From NCBI GenBank assembly GCA_964583155.1, contig CAZOUY010000001.1:124001-188000 (forward strand): a DNA stretch of 64,000 nt, given 5' to 3'. This DNA is from CAG-826 sp964583155. GTDB taxonomy: Bacteria; Bacillota_I; Bacilli_A; RFN20; CAG-826. The translations under genes were made by a program, and so were the position numbers. The notes beneath the pieces are model-generated. The model made no database searches. It was not told the origin of the DNA and saw only the letters and a list, made by a program, of their open reading frames with translations. Of this stretch, positions 58,197 through 64,000 are shown in pieces (the first letter of the stretch is position 1; each line of letters opens with the position of its first letter).

Positions 58197-60170
58197 TTAT
58201 TTTTCCAATTTGCCAAGGATGCTTTCGACTAAGGTATCGCTCGTAAAGCCATAAGCATTGATGGCATCCTGCGCCGGGGCGCTCGTGCCAAATTCATCGA
58301 TTCCCATCACGGAAGCCGCAAAACGATGCCAGCCAAAGGTTGAGGCCATTTCTACCGCGATGCGCTTATGATAGGGTGCTCCTAAGACTTTTTTGCGATA
58401 GGAAGCGTTTTGCATCAAGAATAGCTCTTGGCAAGGTATGGACACGACGCGGACATCATGTCCCAAATCCCATAATTTTTGCTGTGCTTCATAAGCCAAA
58501 GAGACTTCACTACCCGTGGCGATGATGGTGTATTCCGGCTTCTCACCATGTTCCTTCGAAATAACATAGCCACCATGCTTCACACCTTCATAAGAGCTAT
58601 TTTCCATTAATGGTAAAGCTTGTCGTGATAGGACAATAACGCTGGGCGTTTCTTCGCTGAGCAAGGCTAATTTCCACGCCGCTAAGGTCTCATTAGCGTC
58701 ACAGGGTCGGAAAACGGCGCAATTCGGCATACTTCGAAGCATCGCCAGCTGCTCAATTGGCTGATGGGTGGGGCCATCCTCACCGACGGCAATCGAATCA
58801 TGCGATAAAAGATAGATCGCAGGAAGATGGGAAAGGGCCGCCATGCGGATAGCGGATTTCATGTAATCGGAGAAAATCAAGAAGCAGCCGACATATGATT
58901 TTAATCCACCATGAAGAAGGAAACCGTTTTGAGCGGAGGCCATTGCAAATTCGCGAATACCAAAGTTAATATTACGGCCTTCAGGATGTGAAGGCGACAT
59001 ATCGACACCACCACTGATCTTGGTCATGACCGAAGCGGCCACATCCGCGGATCCTCCGACTAAGAAAGGAATATTTTGGTGTAAAACGTTTAAAATCTTA
59101 CCGGAAATGTTACGGGTTGAATCACGATATCCGCTTGGGAAATCGATTTGAACGTTCTTTAGATACTCCTCTAAATTGCCCTTGGCGGCATCATTAAATT
59201 GCTTATAAGCCGCGGGATACTCTTCTTCATATCGCACCATATCACGTTTCCAGCGACGATAAAAACGTCGGCCCCGCATCGCAAAGGTCTCTTTAAAGAG
59301 ATCATAAACCTCTGCGGGAATGGTGAAATCATCATATTGATAGCCATAGCTCAATTTCGCATTATGACCATCCTCTTCTCCTAATGGAGATCCGTGGGTT
59401 TTGGATAATCCTTGATTTTTTGAACCAAAGCCGATAATCGTATGAACGATGATCAGGGTTGGCTTATCTTGGCTCTTTTTAGCCTTTTTTAGGGCTTTAT
59501 CAATGGCTTGATAGTCATTCCCGTCAGCGACTTCTAAAACGTTCCAGGCGCTCGCTTCAAACCGCATTTTGACATTTTCGGAAAATGATAGGTCGATCGC
59601 TCCATCCAAGGTCACGGCGTTGCTATCATAGATCAATATCAATTTATTGAGATGCTGATGCCCTGCTAATGAAATGGCCTCTTGCGAAAGACCCTCCTGT
59701 AAGCAGCCATCACCACATAAGGCATAGGTATAGTGATCGATCAACCGTTCACCATCAGGATACATCGCTTTTAAAGACCGCTCCGCTAACGCCATACCGA
59801 CCGCCTGAGCAATTCCTTGCCCCAAAGGTCCTGAAGTAGCATCAACGCCCGGAGTATGATGAAATTCCGGATGCCCCGGTGTTAACGAGCCAAACTGACG
59901 GAAGGATTTCAAATCATCAAGGCTCACATCATATCCTGCGACATGCAGCATCGTATATAAAAGGGAGCTCGCATGTCCGGCACTGAGGACAAAGCGATCA
60001 CGATTGATCCATTCGGGATGCTGGGGATCGCTGATCAAATGCTTACTAAATAAGGTATACAAAATAGGGGCGCTCCCCAAAGCCATTCCGGGATGGCCGG
60101 ATTTGGCCTTATTGATCATATCAATACAAGTTGATCTAATAGCGGCGATTGCTAATTCTTCTCTATTCAT
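58197..60170 (-). CDS. tkt: Transketolase
   Basis: 657 residues. GHPGMALGSAPILYTLF at the start, ThDP motif CGDGCLQEGLSQEAISLAG...LILIYDSNAVTLDG, substrate region KTHGSPLGEEDGHN, catalytic Glu in NFGIREFAMASAQNG, and SHDSIAVGEDGPTHQPIEQLAMLRSMPN. Moves two-carbon units in the pentose phosphate pathway and links to deoB/deoC products. AAAGGAGG upstream; an 11-bp repeat array lies between it and aspS. Confidence 0.97.
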   Translation of the reverse strand: MNREELAIAAIRSTCIDMINKAKSGHPGMALGSAPILYTLFSKHLISDPQHPEWINRDRFVLSAGHASSLLYTMLHVAGYDVSLDDLKSFRQFGSLTPGHPEFHHTPGVDATSGPLGQGIAQAVGMALAERSLKAMYPDGERLIDHYTYALCGDGCLQEGLSQEAISLAGHQHLNKLILIYDSNAVTLDGAIDLSFSENVKMRFEASAWNVLEVADGNDYQAIDKALKKAKKSQDKPTLIIVHTIIGFGSKNQGLSKTHGSPLGEEDGHNAKLSYGYQYDDFTIPAEVYDLFKETFAMRGRRFYRRWKRDMVRYEEEYPAAYKQFNDAAKGNLEEYLKNVQIDFPSGYRDSTRNISGKILNVLHQNIPFLVGGSADVAASVMTKISGGVDMSPSHPEGRNINFGIREFAMASAQNGFLLHGGLKSYVGCFLIFSDYMKSAIRMAALSHLPAIYLLSHDSIAVGEDGPTHQPIEQLAMLRSMPNCAVFRPCDANETLAAWKLALLSEETPSVIVLSRQALPLMENSSYEGVKHGGYVISKEHGEKPEYTIIATGSEVSLAYEAQQKLWDLGHDVRVVSIPCQELFLMQNASYRKKVLGAPYHKRIAVEMASTFGWHRFAASVMGIDEFGTSAPAQDAINAYGFTSDTLVESILGKLEK

Positions 60171-60202
60171 GGTTTTCCTCCTTTGTTATTATTACCATTT
60201 AT

Positions 60203-60234
60203 TTACTAATTTTATACTAATTATCTTCTAACTT
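60203..60234 (-). repeat. 11-bp TTAGT repeat array, copy 6
   Basis: Conserved G positions on the minus strand: 60228 (with AAGTTAG), 60217 and 60206, exact 11-bp steps. The middle unit supplies the TAG stop codon of aspS, so the array overlaps the gene end. Confidence 0.75.
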
Positions 60235-61956
60235 GGTTATTTGCAACGATAATTCTTCCAATTGCTTATCATCGACGATCCCCGGCGCCTTGCTCATCGG
60301 GCAAACGGCCGCTAAGTTTTTCGGGAAAGCAATGACATCACGGATATTCTCGGTTTCATTGAGAATCATCGCCAGACGATCTAAGCCAAAGGCCAATCCC
60401 CCGTGCGGCGGGGTTCCATAGCGGAAGGCATCGATAAAGAAGCCAAACTTCCTTTTGATATCCTCATCGCTAAGACCGATGATTTCAAAGATCTTGCGTT
60501 GCACATTCTGATCATAAATCCGTAAGGAACCACCTCCCGCTTCATAGCCGTTGATCACGATATCGTAGGCATAGGCATAAACGCGGCTCGGATCACTATC
60601 AAGATATGGTAAATCCTCATCGCAGGGTCGAGTAAAGGGGTGATGATTCGCGACATAGCGCTTTTCATTTTCATCCCATTCGAACATCGGCCAATGGACC
60701 ACCCATAGCAAATCGTAGGAATGCGGAGGAATCAGGTTCAATTTCTTTCCATAATAGGATCTGATTGCCCCTAAACCAAAGCATGCATGATGCCGCGATT
60801 CGCTGGCAGCGATGATGATGAGATCGTTTTCTTGAAGATGTAACGTCGTAATTAACGATGACTGCTCTTCTTCGCTCATAAATTTCAAAAAAGAGCCATT
60901 TAATTGTTGATTTTCATATTTTAAGACGGTGATGCCCTTTAAGGAAAACTTCCTTGCGATTTCTTGAAGCTCATCGATGTTTTTCCGGGTTGTGCTTGCG
61001 GCGATATTGGAAACGACGAGGGCCTTAATATAAGGGACATGGAAGCCCGTAAAAACGCTCTGACGGAAGATCGGCTCCACATCATTCAATAATAGGCCAA
61101 AGCGCGTATCCGGCTTATCGCTTCCGTAGCGATCGACCGCTTCATCATATTCCATGCGCCGTAAAGGCAAAGGAAGATCGATATTTTTGACCTTTTTGAA
61201 GATGTTGGCTAAGCAGCCCTCCATCAAGGTTAAAAACTGCTCTTGATCCAAGAAGGAAGTCTCGATATCGATTTGCGTGAAGTCCGGTTGCCGATCCGCT
61301 CGTAGGTCTTCGTCACGGAAGCACCGCGCGATTTGATAATATCTTTCCATACCGCCGATCATCAATAATTGCTTGAAGATTTGGGGCGATTGCGGCAAAG
61401 CATAAAAATGGCCGGGATGTACCCGCGAAGGCACCAGATAATCGCGTGCTCCTTCCGGTGTCGATAATGTTAAGATCGGCGTTTCGATTTCAACAAAATC
61501 ATGATTATCCAAATATTCATGCGTCGCGGCGACAATCTTTGCGCGAACCATCAAATTTTTCTGTAAAACCGGGCGTCTTAGATCCAAATAGCGGTAGCGT
61601 AAGCGCGTATCTTCTAGCGCGTCGGTTTCATCGGCGATGATCATCGGTGTTGTTTCCGCGGTATTGATAATCCTTACATCGGAGGCGATGACTTCGATCG
61701 CGCCCGTTGCTAAGGAAGGGTTCGGAACCTCTTTTTGGGCGATTTTTCCATAAATTTGCAAGATATATTCGTTACGAACATCGCGGACATCGATTTTTAA
61801 GGGGTCCACCATGACCTGAACGATACCGCTCCGATCGCGGAGATCGATAAAGACGATCGATCCTAAATTTCTTTTTTTGCTCACCCAGCCGACAAGGACC
61901 ACATCCTTACCGACATCCTTTAGGCCAAGGGTGCCATTATAGTGCGTTCTTTCCAT
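60217..61956 (-). CDS. aspS: Aspartyl-tRNA synthetase
   Basis: 579 residues from ATG 61956, five bases after the hisS stop. OB-fold anticodon domain (GWVSKKRNLGSIVFIDLRDRSGIVQV), class II motif 1, motif 2 YYQIARCFRDEDLRADRQPDFTQIDIE, a bacterial GAD insertion domain, and motif 3 GGLAFGLDRLAMIL. Ends LEDN-stop with the TAG inside a repeat unit. Made from the hisS T-box transcript. Confidence 0.97.
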   Translation of the reverse strand: MERTHYNGTLGLKDVGKDVVLVGWVSKKRNLGSIVFIDLRDRSGIVQVMVDPLKIDVRDVRNEYILQIYGKIAQKEVPNPSLATGAIEVIASDVRIINTAETTPMIIADETDALEDTRLRYRYLDLRRPVLQKNLMVRAKIVAATHEYLDNHDFVEIETPILTLSTPEGARDYLVPSRVHPGHFYALPQSPQIFKQLLMIGGMERYYQIARCFRDEDLRADRQPDFTQIDIETSFLDQEQFLTLMEGCLANIFKKVKNIDLPLPLRRMEYDEAVDRYGSDKPDTRFGLLLNDVEPIFRQSVFTGFHVPYIKALVVSNIAASTTRKNIDELQEIARKFSLKGITVLKYENQQLNGSFLKFMSEEEQSSLITTLHLQENDLIIIAASESRHHACFGLGAIRSYYGKKLNLIPPHSYDLLWVVHWPMFEWDENEKRYVANHHPFTRPCDEDLPYLDSDPSRVYAYAYDIVINGYEAGGGSLRIYDQNVQRKIFEIIGLSDEDIKRKFGFFIDAFRYGTPPHGGLAFGLDRLAMILNETENIRDVIAFPKNLAAVCPMSKAPGIVDDKQLEELSLQITKLEDN

Positions 61957-61961
61957 AATCG

Positions 61962-63368
61962 TTATTTCTCCTCTTTGTGGTGCTTGCAGCCGCAATGATG
62001 CTCATCATGCGCTTTTGGACCGCTCTCTTCTTCATGACAGCAGTCGCAGCATTCATCATCTTCATGATGGCATGAGCAATGGTGATCGACTTCATGTGCA
62101 TTAAAGAAGTGATCGACCGCCTTTAAGGCATCTTTGAAGGCCACTCGTTCTTGCGTCTGGGCATTGAAATCACGGATGATAATCTCCTGAGAAAGCATCT
62201 CATCCTCACCGACAATCAACGCCAAAGCCGATTTTTTTCTTTCAGCGCGCTTGAATTGCGGCTTGATGCCTTTAGCACCATACATCATATCGACGCGATA
62301 TCCATTGGCGCGTAACGCCAACGCTAAATCAAAGCAAAAGGAAACACTGCTCTCCGATAGCGCCATTACGCTAATATCATGTTGGTCCTGGTGCGATTCT
62401 AAAAGACCATCCTCCTTCATGAGGCTATAGATTCTTTCGATGCCGAAGGCGACACCAACCCCGGGAAGATGCGGGCCACCTACTTCCTGAAGCAGATCAT
62501 CGTAGTGTCCGCCCGCTCCAACAGCGCCCAAATACTTATTATTTTTCGAAGTATAATGGAATTCAAAGACGATGTGGGAGTAATAATCTAACCCACGGAC
62601 CAAATTATCATCGATCACGAAAGGAATGTCGTAGTCCTCGAGAATGTTGAGAATCTCTTCAAAATAGTCATTGGCCGATTCCGTCAAATAATCGCGTAAG
62701 ACAGGCGCTTTTTGGGCTATTAATTGATCCTCGGGAACCTTGCAATCTAAAATGCGCAAGGGATTGATCTCATAGCGTTTTTTGCAGTCCTCACACATTT
62801 CATCGAGATGATGACTGAAATATTCCTTTAAGGCCTCCCGATAATGATCGCGACTTTCCTTATCCCCCAAGGAATTGATGCGTAATTCGATATTTTCAAA
62901 GCCGAGCATCTTCAAGGCCCAAAAGCCGAGCATGATCACTTCAACATCGTAGTACGGGGAATCGACGCCGACCGCTTCCACGCCAAATTGCGAAAATTGG
63001 CGGTAACGTCCGGCTTGGGGACGTTCATAACGGAAAATAGGTCCCAAATACCATGATTTAATAGGCAGATCGGGATTGGTATAGAGCTTATTGGTGACGA
63101 TGGAACGCATGATTCCCGCGGTCAATTCCGGCCGTAAGGTCATCGATCGTCCGCCCTTGTCAACAAAGGTATACATCTCTTTGCGCACAACATCGCTTGA
63201 TTCGCCCACGGAACGGGTAAAAAGCTCCGTCTGTTCGAAAATGGGAGTGCGCATCTCGGAATAACCGAAGCTCTCCGCCAAGCTCCTTAAAACCTGTTCA
63301 ATGTAGTCATAGCCACACGCTTCATCACCATAAATATCATGAGTTCCCTTAGGAATAGTAAATGCCAT
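61962..63368 (-). CDS. hisS: Histidyl-tRNA synthetase with His/Cys-rich tail
   Basis: 468 residues; typical bacterial HisRS has about 420-430. Class II core: IPKGTHDIYGDEA, motif 2 YLGPIFRYERPQAGRYRQFSQFGVEAVG, HisA motifs RGLDYYSHIVFEF and LGAVGAGGHYDDLLQEVGG, motif 3 GVAFGIERI, then the anticodon domain. After about residue 424 an extra 44-residue tail holds 11 His and 8 Cys (HHCSCHHEDDECCDCCHEEE and HHCGCKHHKEEK parts), strongly suggesting metal binding. The frame is uninterrupted and ends 5 bases before aspS. AAAGGAGG site; T-box leader upstream. Confidence 0.96.
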   Translation of the reverse strand: MAFTIPKGTHDIYGDEACGYDYIEQVLRSLAESFGYSEMRTPIFEQTELFTRSVGESSDVVRKEMYTFVDKGGRSMTLRPELTAGIMRSIVTNKLYTNPDLPIKSWYLGPIFRYERPQAGRYRQFSQFGVEAVGVDSPYYDVEVIMLGFWALKMLGFENIELRINSLGDKESRDHYREALKEYFSHHLDEMCEDCKKRYEINPLRILDCKVPEDQLIAQKAPVLRDYLTESANDYFEEILNILEDYDIPFVIDDNLVRGLDYYSHIVFEFHYTSKNNKYLGAVGAGGHYDDLLQEVGGPHLPGVGVAFGIERIYSLMKEDGLLESHQDQHDISVMALSESSVSFCFDLALALRANGYRVDMMYGAKGIKPQFKRAERKKSALALIVGEDEMLSQEIIIRDFNAQTQERVAFKDALKAVDHFFNAHEVDHHCSCHHEDDECCDCCHEEESGPKAHDEHHCGCKHHKEEK

Positions 63369-63391
63369 AATAAAACCTCCTTTACATAAAT

Positions 63392-63607
63392 AAAAAAATC
63401 GTCACTAAGGACGATTTTATCGCGGTGCCACCTTAGTTCATAGGTCGATAAACCTATGCCCTTTATCATGACGTTAACGTCGTCAGCGGAAAGCCTACTC
63501 TCTTCAGCTTTCTTTCTCCACAGTGTCCCTCATTATTCCTTTTAACCGTTTCACCAAGCCGGTCTTCTCTAAAAAAAGGATCATAATGATTCTCTGCTTC
63601 TTTGAAC
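63392..63607 (-). promoter_or_regulatory. T-box riboswitch of the hisS-aspS operon
   Basis: On the minus strand: AGAGA loop (63595-63591), a Stem I helix (TCATTAT...CCTTTT with AAAAGGAATAATGA), distal loop GGTGAAA (63555-63549), specifier-loop bases GGGACAC (63529-63523), Stem III (CATAGGT/ACCTATG), the T-box GGTGGCACCGCG (63432-63421), and terminator AAAATCGTC/GACGATTTT plus T's (63418-63392). CTAAGG before the T-box can pair with CCTTAG in the terminator to form the antiterminator. Uncharged tRNA would allow read-through. Confidence 0.93.
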
Positions 63608-63613
63608 ACCTTT

Positions 63614-63642
63614 ATTATCCTTTTTTTCATGAAAATAGTCAA
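63614..63642 (-). promoter_or_regulatory. hisS-aspS promoter
   Basis: On the minus strand TTGACT (63642-63637), 17-bp spacer, GATAAT (63619-63614). The predicted start is about seven bases on, just before the T-box Stem I. Confidence 0.8.
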
Positions 63643-63703
63643 TATAAACCCATAATTTTCAAAAAATAATCAATTTTTCGCGTTAATAAATAATTTTGGA
63701 TGC

Positions 63704-64000
63704 CTAATGAATGACCCTTTTGACATCATAAACACCATTGACATTTAAAATAACATCGAAAATATCATTCAGGCGCTTGGCATCACTCACCAAAATAGTG
63801 GTCTGGACCGTGGATGTCATCGTGGAAGGATGAACATGCGCGGATAATGAAGAGATATTCACCTTCAATTGGGCAAAGGCCGACATTAAATCGATCAAGA
63901 GATTGGCCCGATCCATCGCTTCAATTGCGATGTCGACCGGATACGTACCGATGGTCATCTGTTCATTCCAATAAACATCGATCAGACGTTTTGATTCATG
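63704..64000 (-). CDS. relA: RelA/SpoT (p)ppGpp synthetase-hydrolase, C-terminal part
   Basis: The frame is open to the window edge, so only the last 98 residues are seen. HESKRLIDVYWNEQMTIGTYPVDIAIEAMDRANLLIDLMSAFAQLKVNISSLSAH is the linker and ACT domain that ends RelA/SpoT homologues. The ACT domain senses ribosome or amino-acid state and controls the catalytic half. Its place upstream of hisS follows Bacillus (relA-dtd-hisS), but dtd is missing between them. Confidence 0.93.
   Translation of the reverse strand, partial: HESKRLIDVYWNEQMTIGTYPVDIAIEAMDRANLLIDLMSAFAQLKVNISSLSAHVHPSTMTSTVQTTILVSDAKRLNDIFDVILNVNGVYDVKRVIH

Noticed and set aside
1..64000. CRISPR arrays, insertion sequences, rRNA and tRNA genes
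   Set aside because: Looked for direct repeats with unique spacers, transposase motifs, terminal inverted repeats and cloverleaf patterns; none seen by eye.

Overview
The window is a dense stretch of chromosome from a low-GC, Gram-positive-type bacterium using the standard code (TGA ends genes, TGG encodes Trp). It has no rRNA, tRNA, insertion sequence, prophage or CRISPR array that I can see. Gene order follows the Bacillus/Staphylococcus plan: hrcA-grpE-dnaK-dnaJ, yqfC-yqfD-ybeY-cdd-era-recO-glyS-dnaG-rpoD-trmK, yqeG-yqeH-yhbY-nadD-yqeK-rsfS, and xseA/xseB-dxs-recN-spoIVB-spo0A. Several details point instead to the Erysipelotrichia/Mollicutes side of the Bacilli: a NadD-YqeK fusion, single-chain glycyl-tRNA synthetase, and an EF-P whose lysine loop looks like the mollicute type. 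The genome is from an endospore former, or a recent descendant of one: spo0A, spoIVB, sigK with its pro-sequence, spoIIIAH, yqfC, yqfD, a yqfQ-like gene and a probable sirA are all present. This placement is inference.

Layout. 1-3.7 kb: end of lepA, a degenerate Fic-like gene, a small membrane protein, hemW. 3.8-11.1 kb: heat-shock operon under two CIRCE operators, then rsmE-mtaB. 11.1-18.4 kb: rpmF, deoC, rpsU, a phosphatase, yqfC-yqfD, a C39-peptidase/membrane protein sitting where phoH and pgpH are expected, then ybeY-cdd-era-recO. 18.5-24.4 kb: glyS and the dnaG-rpoD macromolecular synthesis operon with trmK and a NIF3 gene. 24.4-33.4 kb: mixed strands with ispH, yqfQ-like, cshB-nfo, a DUF2624 gene, ispG, rpmG, efp, a lone spoIIIAH, yneF, plsY. 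33.4-42.8 kb: parE-parC, sigK, and the yqeG-rsfS ribosome-assembly/NAD cluster. 43-46 kb: accessory patch with a PemK/MazF-like gene, a two-gene ABC importer lacking an ATPase gene, and a divergent Crp/Fnr regulator with a textbook palindrome between them. 46-64 kb, almost all minus strand: deoB, xerD, dinB, spo0A, spoIVB, recN, dxs, xseB-xseA, nusB, asp23, probable sirA, tkt, aspS, hisS behind a T-box, and the 3' end of relA.

The most unusual signal is a family of at least six intergenic arrays of an 11-bp unit (core TTAGT). Each lies downstream of a gene in the sense orientation; in three the first unit starts directly at the TAA stop codon. I do not know a described element of this form. 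Other leading observations are a His/Cys-rich tail on HisRS, a T-box whose acceptor-reading base fits tRNA-Asp better than tRNA-His although hisS is the first gene, a SirA candidate with a Spo0A box just upstream, a PCAT-like protein without an ATPase domain, and a spoIIIA locus reduced to spoIIIAH.
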